Shown one piece after another: positions 33,704-43,307 of a stretch of DNA of 64,000 nucleotides; positions within the stretch are counted from its first letter, which is position 1; each line of letters begins with the position of its first letter. A program made the position numbers and the translations under genes. The DNA lies in assembly GCF_000238795.1 (NCBI RefSeq), contig NZ_AFNK01000007.1, forward strand, positions 185,327 to 249,326, written 5' to 3'. Origin of the DNA: Haemophilus sputorum CCUG 13788. GTDB lineage: Bacteria; Pseudomonadota; Gammaproteobacteria; Enterobacterales; Pasteurellaceae. The notes under the pieces were generated by a model. It saw only the letters and a program-made list of their open reading frames with translations. It searched no databases and was not told the origin of the DNA.

Positions 33704-35569
33704 ATGTCCACAACAAGTCCTGAGCTGATTAAAGTTGTCATTTTGCTGGCCTCCAGCGTGACTATCGTTCCTTTATTTAAACGCCTTGGATTAGGTAGCG
33801 TATTAGGCTATTTAATTACCGGCTGTTTAATTGGCCCTTCTGTTTTAGGGGTAATCCAAGATCCTGATGCCGTCGTGCATCTTGCCGAGCTTGGTGTGGT
33901 CATGTTCCTGTTTATTATCGGTTTGGAAATGCATCCTGAACGCTTATGGACAATGCGTAAAGCTATTTTTGGCCGAGGCTTTTTACAAGTTGGTCTTTGT
34001 GGTGCACTCCTCACATTTGCTGGTATCTATATTTTAGAACTGCCAAAAGAAGTAGCTTTTATTTCGGGCATGGGCTTTACACTTTCCTCTACTGCAATTG
34101 TGATGCAAGCATTGGAAGAACGTGGTATTACAAGTACGCCAAAAGGACAACGCGTTATTTCAACCTTAATCTTTGAAGATCTTGCGATTGTTCCTTTATT
34201 GGCTTCTATTGCCTTTTTAGTACCTAATAAACCGGACGTGCCAGAACACACTGACTGGACCTCTATTGGTATTGCACTTGCTGCTGTAGTTGGCCTTATT
34301 GTTTCTGGTAAATGGTTAATGAACCCATTATTCCGTCTTATTTCAAAAGCGCGTATTCGTGAAATGATGACCGCTGCAGCATTATTAGTTGTATTAGGAG
34401 CTGCTCTTGCTATGGAACTTGGTGGACTGTCTATGGCTATGGGCGCATTCGTAGCAGGTGTAATGCTTTCAGAATCTTCTTTCCGCCACCAATTAGAAGC
34501 AGATATCGAACCCTTCCGTGGATTATTGCTCGGGCTATTTTTTATGGGCGTGGGGATGTCGTTAGATTTAACCCTAGTCTATCATAATCTATTATCCCTA
34601 CTGGGCATCGTCTGCCTTTATATTTTTGGTAAAGGATTAGCCGTTTATTTAGTCGCTCGCCTTACCCGCTTAAATCATCGTGAAGCAATAGGACGTATGT
34701 CACTCTTAGCACACGGTGGTGAATTTGCATTCGTATTATTTTCTACCGCTTTTGGCGCAGGCGTGATGACTGAACATCAGAAAGCGATCTTTACCGCAAC
34801 AGTGATTCTTTCGATGCTATTCTCTCCGCTTATTACGCAAATTACGCGTAAATTAGTCATGCGTTCAGAAAGTAAACATCCTTCACAACCAGATACCAGT
34901 GAATTGGATCCGATTGTTGATTTAGAAGATAGCGTTGTGGTAATTGGTTTCGGACGCTTTAGCCAAATCGTTTGTCAAACCTTGTTAATTCGAGGCATCA
35001 ACGTGTCGGTAATCGACCGTAACATTGAAAACATTCGTGCGGCAGCAAAATTCGGTTTTAAAGTTTACTATGGTGATGGTATTCGCCTAGATGTGTTACA
35101 CGCTGCAGGCATCGAAAAAGCAAAATGTGTCGTACTGGGTATAAACAATACAACTCGCATTGAAGCGATTGTAGAACAATTACGCGAAGCTTATCCAAAA
35201 CTACCAATCCTCGCGCGAACCTACGACCGTCAAACAACGGTAGGGCTTATTAAACAGGATGTGAACTTTATTGTACGAGAAACTTTTGAATCCGCTCTTA
35301 CACTTAGTCATGCAACCTTAATGCAGTTAGGTATCGATCCAGTTGAGGCAGATGAAGTGATTACACAAGTGCGTGCTCTCGATCAAGAACGCTTAAATGA
35401 AGAGGTATTACACGGTTTTTCTAATGAAATCGTCAAAAAATATTGGACACCAAAACCATTCATTAAGCCTCATGCTAATGCTGAAGCACTGAATGAAGAA
35501 ACTGCCGAAATTCTAAACACTCAGTCTGAAACTGATGAAATAAAATCAGAAGAAGCGAAAAGTGAATAA
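33704..35569 (+). CDS. kefB: Kef-type glutathione-regulated K+/H+ antiporter (CPA2)
   Basis: Potassium-efflux antiporter for protection against electrophiles. Residues 1-380 are a 12-13-helix CPA2 domain (G-S-V-L-G-Y-L near 29-35, L-F-I-I-G-L-E, G-E-F-A-F-V). A RCK/TrkA-N nucleotide-binding domain follows from about 405, with V-V-V-I-G-F-G-R-F-S-Q-I-V and the final Asp of the Rossmann fold in I-D-R-N. The length of 621 residues is as in KefB/KefC; the two cannot be told apart here. No ancillary kefF/kefG subunit gene is adjacent. A tandem 15-bp duplication covers the stop codon. Confidence 0.88.
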   Translation: MSTTSPELIKVVILLASSVTIVPLFKRLGLGSVLGYLITGCLIGPSVLGVIQDPDAVVHLAELGVVMFLFIIGLEMHPERLWTMRKAIFGRGFLQVGLCGALLTFAGIYILELPKEVAFISGMGFTLSSTAIVMQALEERGITSTPKGQRVISTLIFEDLAIVPLLASIAFLVPNKPDVPEHTDWTSIGIALAAVVGLIVSGKWLMNPLFRLISKARIREMMTAAALLVVLGAALAMELGGLSMAMGAFVAGVMLSESSFRHQLEADIEPFRGLLLGLFFMGVGMSLDLTLVYHNLLSLLGIVCLYIFGKGLAVYLVARLTRLNHREAIGRMSLLAHGGEFAFVLFSTAFGAGVMTEHQKAIFTATVILSMLFSPLITQITRKLVMRSESKHPSQPDTSELDPIVDLEDSVVVIGFGRFSQIVCQTLLIRGINVSVIDRNIENIRAAAKFGFKVYYGDGIRLDVLHAAGIEKAKCVVLGINNTTRIEAIVEQLREAYPKLPILARTYDRQTTVGLIKQDVNFIVRETFESALTLSHATLMQLGIDPVEADEVITQVRALDQERLNEEVLHGFSNEIVKKYWTPKPFIKPHANAEALNEETAEILNTQSETDEIKSEEAKSE

Positions 35570-35585
35570 ACGAAAAGTGAATAAA
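35556..35585 (+). repeat. Tandem 15-bp duplication over the kef stop codon
   Basis: CGAAAAGTGAATAAA occurs twice in direct succession (35556-35570 and 35571-35585). The first copy contains the stop, so the second is not translated. Confidence 0.9.
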
Positions 35586-35586
35586 A

Positions 35587-35618
35587 AATGCCTTGGTTTA
35601 TCAACCAAGGCATTTTCA
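35587..35618. terminator. Bidirectional terminator between kef gene and rplY
   Basis: Stem AATGCCTTGGTT/AACCAAGGCATT with a 4-base loop; T-run after it on the plus strand and A-run before it, serving both convergent genes. Confidence 0.92.
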
Positions 35619-35645
35619 TTTGTTTAGAGAAATTATCTCAAGCAA

Positions 35646-35933
35646 TTATACGCGTTTAAAGTCTAAGTGAACTAATTTTGGTTTAGTTGGGTGGCGTTGA
35701 ATCGCTTGTACTTTCACTTTTTCTTCTTTACCAGCAACAACGATAGTTAACACTTCATTGTAGAATGAATCGTGTGCTTGTGCGTTGTTTACGTTATCGT
35801 GGTTTAATACGATTGATACTGGCTCAGCTGCACCACCGTAGATGATTGCAGGCACTTGACCATTGTGACGCAGGCGGCGGCTCGCACCCTTACCTTGCGC
35901 TGTACGAACTTCAGCTTCAAATTTGTATGACAT
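35646..35933 (-). CDS. rplY: 50S ribosomal protein L25
   Basis: 5S rRNA-binding protein of the large subunit. At 95 residues it is the short form found in E. coli and Haemophilus, without the C-terminal CTC extension. The 5S-contact motif G-K-G-A-S-R-R-L-R (residues 14-22) and F-Y-N-E-V-L-T (about 57-63) are present. It is monocistronic, convergent with the kef gene. Confidence 0.97.
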   Translation of the reverse strand: MSYKFEAEVRTAQGKGASRRLRHNGQVPAIIYGGAAEPVSIVLNHDNVNNAQAHDSFYNEVLTIVVAGKEEKVKVQAIQRHPTKPKLVHLDFKRV

Positions 35934-36072
35934 ATTAAATACTCTTTAATAAGTAGTGGAATTTTCATTCCGTTAAAAAATAAAAAATAGCAGGCGACCC
36001 AGCTATTTCCGTAAAATAATTTGACAAAATGTCGAGCGGTATTTTACGGATTTAAGGCAAAAATGCAAGCAA

Positions 36073-36108
36073 TAAAAAAGAGTAAATGAAATATTCCTCT
36101 ACTCTTTT
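36073..36108 (-). terminator. Probable terminator after the malic enzyme gene
   Basis: AAAAGAGTA and TACTCTTTT arms with a T-rich 3' side on the minus strand, between the malic enzyme stop and rplY. Confidence 0.65.
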
Positions 36109-36129
36109 CTGTCATTTTAAAAGTACTAA

Positions 36130-37398
36130 TTAAGCAACTAAAGATTTAACACGTTTTGCGTAAGCATCCCAATCACTAATTGGTAACGTTGCCACACCTG
36201 TATCCATTGCTGATTTTGCCACTGCAGATGAGACTTTAACTAATAAACGTGGATCAAATGGAGTTGGGATAATATAATTTTCGCCAAACTCAAGATGGCC
36301 ATAAGTTGCAATCACTTCTGTTGGTACCATTTCTTTCGCTAAATCAGCAATTGCATGTGCTGCTGCCATTTTCATTTCTTCGTTAATGGTTGTTGCACCA
36401 ACATCTAATGCCCCACGGAATAAGAATGGGAAACATAACACATTATTTACTTGGTTTGGATAATCTGAACGACCTGTGCAAACAATAGCATCTGGACGGA
36501 CTGCTTTTGCATCTTGAGGCGTGATTTCAGGCACAGGGTTAGCTAGTGCCAAAATCAATGGACTTTTTGCCATCATTTTCACCATATCTTGCTTTAATGC
36601 ACCTGCTTTTGAACAGCCTAAGAATACATCTGCACCATCAATTGCATCTGCTAAGGTACGCCAGCCATTATCTTCAATCGCGTAGAAGACTTTGGTTTCA
36701 TCCATTTTGTCACCACGACCTTGATAAATAACGCCTTTAGAATCACACATAGTGATATTTTCTTTTTTGACGCCTAATGAACGAAGCAAGTTGGTACATG
36801 CAATCGCCGAAGCACCCGCACCATTTACCACTAAACGCACTTCATCAATTTTTTTACCAATGACTTCTAAACCATTTAACACTGCAGCCCCTACGATAAT
36901 TGCCGTACCATGTTGGTCATCGTGGAATACAGGAATGTTCATGCGCTCACGTAATTTACGTTCGATATAGAAGCATTCTGGCGCTTTAATATCTTCTAAG
37001 TTGATACCGCCGAAAGTAGGCTCTAATGAAGCGATAATTTCTACTAATTTTTCTGGATCATGCTCATCAATTTCAATATCGAACACATCAACGCCAGCAA
37101 ATTTCTTCAATAACACACCTTTACCTTCCATAACAGGTTTTGAAGCTAAAGCACCAATGTTGCCTAAACCCAAGACAGCCGTACCGTTTGAAATTACACC
37201 AACGAGGTTGCCTCGCGCTGTGTAACGACGAGCGTTTGCAGGATCTTTTTCGATTTCCAAGCATGGCTCCGCAACACCTGGAGAGTATGCCAAAGCTAAA
37301 TCTTTCTGAGTTTCTAAAGATTTGGTTGGGGTGACAGAAATTTTGCCTGGAATAGGAAATTCATGAAAATCTAACGCTTGCTGTTTTAAATCGCTCAT
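36130..37398 (-). CDS. maeB: NADP-type malic enzyme, short form without phosphotransacetylase domain
   Basis: Oxidative decarboxylation of malate to pyruvate with NAD(P)H formation. The catalytic core of MaeB is complete: [11 protein letters not shown] (about 34-44), [11 protein letters not shown] (56-66), [10 protein letters not shown] (about 161-170) for metal and substrate, and [10 protein letters not shown] (about 191-200) for the dinucleotide. The frame ends cleanly at 422 residues, whereas MaeB of E. coli has a further phosphotransacetylase-like domain of about 330 residues. No remnant of it is seen in the 196 bp downstream, so this is a natural short form. AAGGAT precedes the start. 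Confidence 0.92.
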   Translation of the reverse strand: MSDLKQQALDFHEFPIPGKISVTPTKSLETQKDLALAYSPGVAEPCLEIEKDPANARRYTARGNLVGVISNGTAVLGLGNIGALASKPVMEGKGVLLKKFAGVDVFDIEIDEHDPEKLVEIIASLEPTFGGINLEDIKAPECFYIERKLRERMNIPVFHDDQHGTAIIVGAAVLNGLEVIGKKIDEVRLVVNGAGASAIACTNLLRSLGVKKENITMCDSKGVIYQGRGDKMDETKVFYAIEDNGWRTLADAIDGADVFLGCSKAGALKQDMVKMMAKSPLILALANPVPEITPQDAKAVRPDAIVCTGRSDYPNQVNNVLCFPFLFRGALDVGATTINEEMKMAAAHAIADLAKEMVPTEVIATYGHLEFGENYIIPTPFDPRLLVKVSSAVAKSAMDTGVATLPISDWDAYAKRVKSLVA

Positions 37399-37509
37399 AG
37401 CTGTTATCCTTATTTTGAATGTAAAGCGGTCATATTTTACTAAACTTTTACAAAGCTTAGGCGCTCAGATATTAACAGAGAAAATCACTAAAGCAATAGC
37501 CATTTCCCG

Positions 37510-38544
37510 TTATTCTTGTTTTTCGACAACGATTGGTTCAAATTCCACTTTCTTAGTGCTTCCTGCTTCTTTAAAGTTAATTGGATAGTGGCAAGCAAAT
37601 TCTTGCTGTTTTAGCTTACGTAAAAGCGGTTTTTGAATACATTTTTTTTGTGCAAATGGACAACGGGGCCCTAATCGGCATCCCATTGGCATTTCTTGCA
37701 ACATCGGAATTGTGCCCTGTAAAGTATTAAGGGGGCTTTTAAAGCTTAATGGCTGAGAAAAATCCGGAATACTATGCAATAAAATCGAGGTATAAGGATG
37801 ATAGGCTTGTGTTAATAAAGCCTCTTTACTTCCCGCTTCAACCGTTTGCCCACAATAGAGTACGCTGTACGAATCAACCCAGTTCTGAATGCTACGCATA
37901 TCATTACTCACTAACAAAATTGAAGTACCAAGATTCTGGTTCATACTTGAAAGTAAGCGATAGATTTGCAACTGTGTAGTCGGTTCCATCGTATTAGTCG
38001 GTTCATCTGCGATTAACAAACGGGGTTGGTTTGCAACCGCCATTGCAATCATCACTTTCTGTGCTTCACCTTCCGTAATATCTGCTGGATAAGTATGCAT
38101 AATATCTTTGTGATCGCGAATCCCCACGCGGTGTAACAATTCAATCGCTCTACGTTTTTTCCAACCAATGCGTTGCCACCATTTGCCCTTAAATTGAATG
38201 GCATGAATTAACTGCTTTCCAATGGTTTTACTCGGATCAAGGCTTGATAAAGGATTTTGGAAAATCATAGCAATTTGACTACCAATGACTTTCCGACGTT
38301 GATTCGGTGTGAGTTTTAACAATTCAATATCATTAAAGCGAAAACGATCTGCGGTAATAATCCATTCATCTTTCACTACGCCACAAATGACTTTTGCAAT
38401 TAAACTTTTGCCTGAGCCAGATTCTCCAACTAAACCACAAATTTCTCCTACATCTAGGCTGAGGTTGACTCTATCAACCATTTTAACGCGCCCAGTTGGG
38501 GTATTGATCTCAATGCTAAGATGACGAATATCAAGTAATGCCAT
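37510..38544 (-). CDS. sapD: Peptide ABC transporter ATP-binding protein SapD
   Basis: ATPase subunit of the Sap transporter, which takes up antimicrobial peptides (and in H. influenzae haem) and supports Trk potassium uptake. Walker A is G-E-S-G-S-G-K-S (about 38-45). The ABC signature is the SapD-specific T-E-G-E-A-Q-K. Walker B is [13 protein letters not shown]. The length is 344 residues, with the oligopeptide-ATPase C-terminal segment containing a cysteine cluster ([12 protein letters not shown]). It is the last sap gene here; sapF does not follow, and the next gene on this strand is the malic enzyme. Confidence 0.95.
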   Translation of the reverse strand: MALLDIRHLSIEINTPTGRVKMVDRVNLSLDVGEICGLVGESGSGKSLIAKVICGVVKDEWIITADRFRFNDIELLKLTPNQRRKVIGSQIAMIFQNPLSSLDPSKTIGKQLIHAIQFKGKWWQRIGWKKRRAIELLHRVGIRDHKDIMHTYPADITEGEAQKVMIAMAVANQPRLLIADEPTNTMEPTTQLQIYRLLSSMNQNLGTSILLVSNDMRSIQNWVDSYSVLYCGQTVEAGSKEALLTQAYHPYTSILLHSIPDFSQPLSFKSPLNTLQGTIPMLQEMPMGCRLGPRCPFAQKKCIQKPLLRKLKQQEFACHYPINFKEAGSTKKVEFEPIVVEKQE

Positions 38545-38562
38545 AATTTATTCCAAGTTCGG

Positions 38563-39453
38563 TTATGCTGTGTGACGATATTTTTCTAACACACGCACTA
38601 CTCCCCGACCTAATACGGAGACAATTAAAATGACCAGTGTAATTACCGCACCAGGTACCATCACTGTCCATGGTGCAATATAAATGAGCTCAAAAGCTTC
38701 TTTAATCATGCCGCCCCATTCTGGCGTAAGATTCTTTGCCCCTAATGAAATAAAACTTAATGCGGCAATATCAAGCACAGTAAACATCAAAACAGAAGTA
38801 CTTTCTCTTACGACAACAACAATTAAATTGGGAATGATGACCTCTTTTATCAGCATTTTATTTGTTGCGCCATCTAACTTGAGCGTAATCACATATTCTC
38901 GCATCAATTCTGACTGCGTTGCTTGATAAATTCGGTGAATAAAATGCGGTAAGGTTGCAAAAAACACCGCAATCATCGCATTCGGCAAACTAGGCTCCAT
39001 TAAGCTTGCGATAATAATTGAGCTTAATAACGCTGGCATAAATAAAAGCGTATCAAACAATTGGCCTAACAAACTCAATGATGTAGTTCGATTTAAGCCG
39101 ACAAAAACACCAATTGCCCCACCAATTATCACCACACAACTCGTAATCAATAGCGCACCGCCAAATGTATAATAAAATCCATATAACACTCGACTGAAAA
39201 TATCGCGCCCTAAATCATCGGTTCCAAAGAAATGGCTGACCTGCCCTATTTTATCCCAAGAAGGGGGTAATAACTCCAAACCAACAAACTGTTGTTCAGA
39301 GGGATAAGGCGAAATAATATGCCCGAAAAACACTAAGAAAAGTAACGCTAAAAATAGATAAAAACTGATTAACGCCACTTTATCTTTACGCATTTGTTGC
39401 CAAAATGCCTTGAAATATTGTGTATCGCGAAACTGTTCAGGTTCTTTATACAT
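38563..39453 (-). CDS. sapC: Peptide ABC transporter permease SapC
   Basis: Membrane permease paired with SapB. Six hydrophobic helices lie within 296 residues. The motif F-F-G-T-D-D-L-G-R-D-I-F-S-R (about 75-88) and the permease EAA loop near 190-205 are typical of the DppC/OppC class. The start is placed at ATG 39453, with AGGA five bases upstream; the longer frame adds nine residues inside sapB. It overlaps the sapB end by 8 bases. Confidence 0.94.
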   Translation of the reverse strand: MYKEPEQFRDTQYFKAFWQQMRKDKVALISFYLFLALLFLVFFGHIISPYPSEQQFVGLELLPPSWDKIGQVSHFFGTDDLGRDIFSRVLYGFYYTFGGALLITSCVVIIGGAIGVFVGLNRTTSLSLLGQLFDTLLFMPALLSSIIIASLMEPSLPNAMIAVFFATLPHFIHRIYQATQSELMREYVITLKLDGATNKMLIKEVIIPNLIVVVVRESTSVLMFTVLDIAALSFISLGAKNLTPEWGGMIKEAFELIYIAPWTVMVPGAVITLVILIVSVLGRGVVRVLEKYRHTA

Positions 39454-40405
39454 ACCAATCCTTTTTCTTAGCAGGATCAAGCAAAGTTGTCATTAAGCCA
39501 GATAATAAGTTGATGCTTAATACGAAAATGCCAATAGCCATTGATGCCGCTGAAATCGCATTATAATCTTGCACCATCAATGCATTGATTAGCCAGCGCC
39601 CAATCCCACTAATGCTGAAAATATTTTCAATTAAAATTTCAAACGCAAAAATCACGGTAAAGAGATGCGCAATGAGCGGAACTAAAGCAGGTAAAGTATT
39701 GCCTAGTACATGCGTACGCCAAATTTTAAAAGATGACCAACCTCTTGTAAGCGCGACTTTCATATAACTTTGTTTCATGACATAAATTGCACGATTTTGC
39801 GTTAAGCGCATCACTTCTAAAGTCGCTGGAATACCTAACACTAAACTCGGTAACGCTAAATGATGAAGCGCACTTTGCATCATTTTCAGTTGATAATCAG
39901 ATTCTGATAACGAAATATCTACCAGTTTAAAGCCAGTAAGCGGTCGAATTTCATAGATAGGATGCAAATCGCCTACGGCAGCAATTTCCCATTGATTAAC
40001 TGATGCATAATAAAGCAATAGTGCTGCCAACCAAAACACAGGAAACACAAAGCTAAACGAACCTAGCGTGGTCAGTAATTTTCCCAATGTGGTATGCTGA
40101 AATTGTGCCGCGAATAACCCAAGTGGTAACCCTAACACTAATGCTAATAATAAAGCGCTTAAACAAAGCGATAAGGTTGCTGGAAAGACTGCTAGAATTT
40201 GCGCAGTTAATGGCTCACCACTAATATAACTAATTCCTAAATCGCCTTGAACAAGCGCAGTGAGATAATAGACATAGCTCGTGACTATATTGCTATCGGC
40301 AAAATCATTAAGTGGATCTCGCAATAAAATAACATAGCTAATCAGCGATAAAATGAGCAAAGTAATTGCCGTTAATAATATTTTTCGGATAAATTGCCCT
40401 AACAT
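39446..40405 (-). CDS. sapB: Peptide ABC transporter permease SapB
   Basis: First permease of the Sap system, 319 residues, six membrane helices, OppB class. A periplasmic loop after the first helix carries the G-D-L-G-I-S-Y motif (about 54-60), and the EAA-type cytoplasmic loop has V-A-L-T-R-G-W (about 216-222). Its ATG directly abuts the sapA stop, and it overlaps sapC, so the operon is tightly coupled. Confidence 0.94.
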   Translation of the reverse strand: MLGQFIRKILLTAITLLILSLISYVILLRDPLNDFADSNIVTSYVYYLTALVQGDLGISYISGEPLTAQILAVFPATLSLCLSALLLALVLGLPLGLFAAQFQHTTLGKLLTTLGSFSFVFPVFWLAALLLYYASVNQWEIAAVGDLHPIYEIRPLTGFKLVDISLSESDYQLKMMQSALHHLALPSLVLGIPATLEVMRLTQNRAIYVMKQSYMKVALTRGWSSFKIWRTHVLGNTLPALVPLIAHLFTVIFAFEILIENIFSISGIGRWLINALMVQDYNAISAASMAIGIFVLSINLLSGLMTTLLDPAKKKDWYV

Positions 40406-42151
40406 CTATTCATCCTTTTTCGATTGAGTCACTGGTTTATCTGCCAGTGAGAGTTCAGATAATCGAACAAAACCAAATGGTGAAACATTCAATCCATGAA
40501 CACGCTGGTTGCCTACCACTACGTGATGAGCATGTACTAGTGGCAATATAGGAAGTTGCTGTTCTAACTGATATTGCGTTAAACGTAATAACATATTTTT
40601 AGCTAATGGCTCATGGCTTAATGTTGCCAATTTTAACCATTCATCCATCTCTTCATCGCACCAATGCGTTAAGTTCATCACCTCATTTTGCGTTTGGCAA
40701 GATAAAATCGGCATTAGGAAACCATTTGGATCGGCATTATTTGCAAGCCACCCAGTAAGCACCATGTCATATTTTGCTGGTTGCGCTAAATAATGTTGCG
40801 CAATATAAGCACGCGTCACGGGTAAAATTTCTACTTCAATGCCTACTTTTTGTAAATCAGCACGAATCATCTCCGCCATTTTCATTGGATGCGGGTTAAA
40901 AATTCGGCTCTCATCTACTACCCAAAAACGTAATTTAGTTGGCTTTTCCTCTTTTTGTTCTGATTCAGCAGGTAATGTTGGCTGATAGCTATTCAGATTT
41001 AATGTTGGATATATCACATTCGGTAACACATTATCTGCCACTTCCGCAAAACCGTAAAAGAGTCGTTGCGCAATTCGAGCACGGTTAATCGCTTTTGCAA
41101 TTTTTTGGCGAAATTCGACCGCTTGCATGATAGGCGATTGCATATTAAATGCTAAAAACGACAAATTCGCTCCTTCAGCTTGAGCAAATTGCGTTTGAAC
41201 CTCGCTCATTTGTTGCAACGATAGCACTTGACTCGGCTCTGGATATGCCATCACATCGCATTCATGATTAAGTAGTTTCGCCATTCTGCCCGTGCCGTTG
41301 GTTGAAAAGTCCACCACTAAATTAGCAACTTGAGCCGGTTTTCCCCAATAATTAGGATTTGGCGTTAATCGAACATAATCATTGCTTGGATAAGAGGCAA
41401 GCTGATAAACGCCCGTACCAACAGGCAAACGGTCTAGCTGTACTAAATTGTCATCCGCATTTAATTGCAATGCATACTCTTTAGAAAGGATTACCGCATA
41501 TTGACTCGCTAAATGATCCAAAAAATGATTATTGGGCACGGTTAAACGAATTTTCACGGTATGAGAATTTAATGCACTCACCGATTCAATCTGATTTTTT
41601 AGCGCCATTTTTTCAAAATAGGCGTAATGCACTGGTGCAGCTTTATTCTGATAAGCCTCACGTTGTAACTGCTCAAAATGGTTATCAGAACGCACCTCAT
41701 GCGCTAATGCAGGTAACTCTTCCAATCGTCCAATCATTCGATTCAATGAAAAAACAACATCCTCCGCATTTAAACGTCTGCTTGGGGTAAACCATGGCGT
41801 TTGATGAAAATGTACATTTTTGCGCAAGTGAAGCACAATTTCCCGTCCATCATCATTCACCTCATAATGTTCTGCAAGCATCGGTTTCAAACGCTGTGTA
41901 TGAAGATCAAATTCGAATAGTTTGTCATAAATCTGCTCAGTCACCACGCCCAAATTAGTGCCAACATCTGCCTTTTGTGGATTAAATGACAAACCAGAAA
42001 TACTAGTACAATAAACCAAGCTATTCTCGCGTAATTCTGCTGGAATGCTTGGAGCTGCCTGAGCAAATGACATAACAAACAAGCCCAAACAAGCGGTCAG
42101 ATTTTTCCAATTTTTTGCAAAATAGGAAAATGAAGAAGCAATTAGACTCAT
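40406..42151 (-). CDS. sapA: Periplasmic peptide-binding protein SapA
   Basis: Substrate-binding component of Sap, which captures cationic antimicrobial peptides in the periplasm. The signal peptide covers residues 1-32 (ending S-F-A-Q-A before A-P-S-I-P). The class-5 solute-binding fold begins V-Y-C-T-S-I-S-G-L-S-F-N-P-Q-K, and F-V-R-L-S-E near the C-terminus is typical. The length is 581 residues, with two or more Cys pairs expected to form disulfides. The ATG overlaps the tyrR stop by 4 bases. An uptake signal lies within the signal-peptide codons (about 42091). Confidence 0.94.
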   Translation of the reverse strand: MSLIASSFSYFAKNWKNLTACLGLFVMSFAQAAPSIPAELRENSLVYCTSISGLSFNPQKADVGTNLGVVTEQIYDKLFEFDLHTQRLKPMLAEHYEVNDDGREIVLHLRKNVHFHQTPWFTPSRRLNAEDVVFSLNRMIGRLEELPALAHEVRSDNHFEQLQREAYQNKAAPVHYAYFEKMALKNQIESVSALNSHTVKIRLTVPNNHFLDHLASQYAVILSKEYALQLNADDNLVQLDRLPVGTGVYQLASYPSNDYVRLTPNPNYWGKPAQVANLVVDFSTNGTGRMAKLLNHECDVMAYPEPSQVLSLQQMSEVQTQFAQAEGANLSFLAFNMQSPIMQAVEFRQKIAKAINRARIAQRLFYGFAEVADNVLPNVIYPTLNLNSYQPTLPAESEQKEEKPTKLRFWVVDESRIFNPHPMKMAEMIRADLQKVGIEVEILPVTRAYIAQHYLAQPAKYDMVLTGWLANNADPNGFLMPILSCQTQNEVMNLTHWCDEEMDEWLKLATLSHEPLAKNMLLRLTQYQLEQQLPILPLVHAHHVVVGNQRVHGLNVSPFGFVRLSELSLADKPVTQSKKDE

Positions 42152-43104
42152 GATTTTCCAATTCCATATTGACGCAATTTGTTGGCAACTGCGGTATGAG
42201 AAATCCCCAAACGTTGAGCTAATTTACGAGTGCTTGGATATTCAGCATAAAAACGCGTGAGCAATTCAGCTTCATATTGGTTCATCATTTCTTCTAAAGT
42301 GCCTTGTTGCGGAAGTTGAGCTGGCGAAATAGGCGCTTGTTCATTCGGTAAATCTAAATCTTTCACCGACAAACGATAACTATGCGATAAACTACACGCA
42401 CGATAAATCGCATTATAAAGTTCACGCAAATTACCTCGCCAAGTATATTGCGTTAAGGTTTGGACAAATTCATCATCATATTGCAAAGTTGAAATACCTA
42501 ATTGCTGGCTGATATTTCTCACAAAATGCGCAACGAGTAACGGAAAATCTGCTTTACGTTCACGTAATGGCGGCAAATTAAGTGTCAGTACATTTAAACG
42601 ATGAAAGAGATCTTCACGCACTTTCCCTTCGCTCACTAATTGTGAAAGTGGTTTTTGTGAGGTGCAAATTACACGTACATCTACTTTAATTTCGCGATCT
42701 TCGCCTACTCGGCGAAAAGAACCATCATTTAAAAAGCGTAGCAATTTTGCTTGCATTTCTAGCGATAATTCTGCAACCGAATCTAACAAAACCGTGCCAC
42801 CATCAGCATATTCAAAAAAGCCTATATTTTCTTTGCCATTACCGTGATGCCCAAACATTTCTGTTTCAGCCTCATCTGAAGGTAATCCTGCACAATTAAC
42901 TGCAATAAATTTTTGTGTTGCACGATGGCTTGCTAAATGGCAAGCTTTTGCCAGCAAATCTTTACCGGTACCCGTTTCGCCTTGAATCAACAGTGGCGCA
43001 TTGAGATCGGCAAATTTTTTTGCTTGTTTAATCACATCCTGCATATTCGCAGATTGCGTGAGAATCTGTTCAAAAGGGGAAGCTGTGGCAACTCGGTTTG
43101 GCAT
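42148..43104 (-). CDS. tyrR: TyrR, short sigma-54-type AAA+ aromatic amino acid regulator
   Basis: Transcriptional repressor of aromatic amino acid genes. The 318 residues from ATG 43104 match the short H. influenzae TyrR, lacking the N-terminal ACT and PAS domains of the E. coli protein. The AAA+ domain has Walker A G-E-T-G-T-G-K-D (about 42-49), but the sigma-54 contact loop G-A-F-T-G-A is absent (G-N-G-K-E-N-I-G in its place), and Walker B reads V-L-L-D-S-V, without the usual Glu. Activation through sigma-54 is therefore excluded and ATP hydrolysis is doubtful. The C-terminal Fis-like HTH (R-K-L-A-Q-R-L-G-I-S-H-T-A-V) is intact. It overlaps sapA by 4 bases. Confidence 0.93.
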   Translation of the reverse strand: MPNRVATASPFEQILTQSANMQDVIKQAKKFADLNAPLLIQGETGTGKDLLAKACHLASHRATQKFIAVNCAGLPSDEAETEMFGHHGNGKENIGFFEYADGGTVLLDSVAELSLEMQAKLLRFLNDGSFRRVGEDREIKVDVRVICTSQKPLSQLVSEGKVREDLFHRLNVLTLNLPPLRERKADFPLLVAHFVRNISQQLGISTLQYDDEFVQTLTQYTWRGNLRELYNAIYRACSLSHSYRLSVKDLDLPNEQAPISPAQLPQQGTLEEMMNQYEAELLTRFYAEYPSTRKLAQRLGISHTAVANKLRQYGIGKS

Positions 43105-43158
43105 AGTTTTTCTCTGGCATAAAAAAGATGCGCTCATGATACTCTGAAAGGTGTATTT

Positions 43159-43176
43159 TGGAAACTTATCTTTACA
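43159..43176 (-). promoter_or_regulatory. Candidate TyrR box upstream of tyrR
   Basis: TGGAAA-N6-TTTACA (10 of 12 match to TGTAAA-N6-TTTACA, with the essential G and C in place), 55 bp upstream of the tyrR start. It suggests autoregulation of tyrR-sap by aromatic amino acids. Confidence 0.6.
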
Positions 43177-43307
43177 CACTGAATCAAATTTTTTAGCTCA
43201 ATTGATTTAAAATAACAAAGTGCTTTCCGTCTATTTCAAAATAGGTAGATTTTTGCTATAAATAGTAACGGTTCCAATTTCAAATTAACTACACAATAGG
43301 AGTCCTT

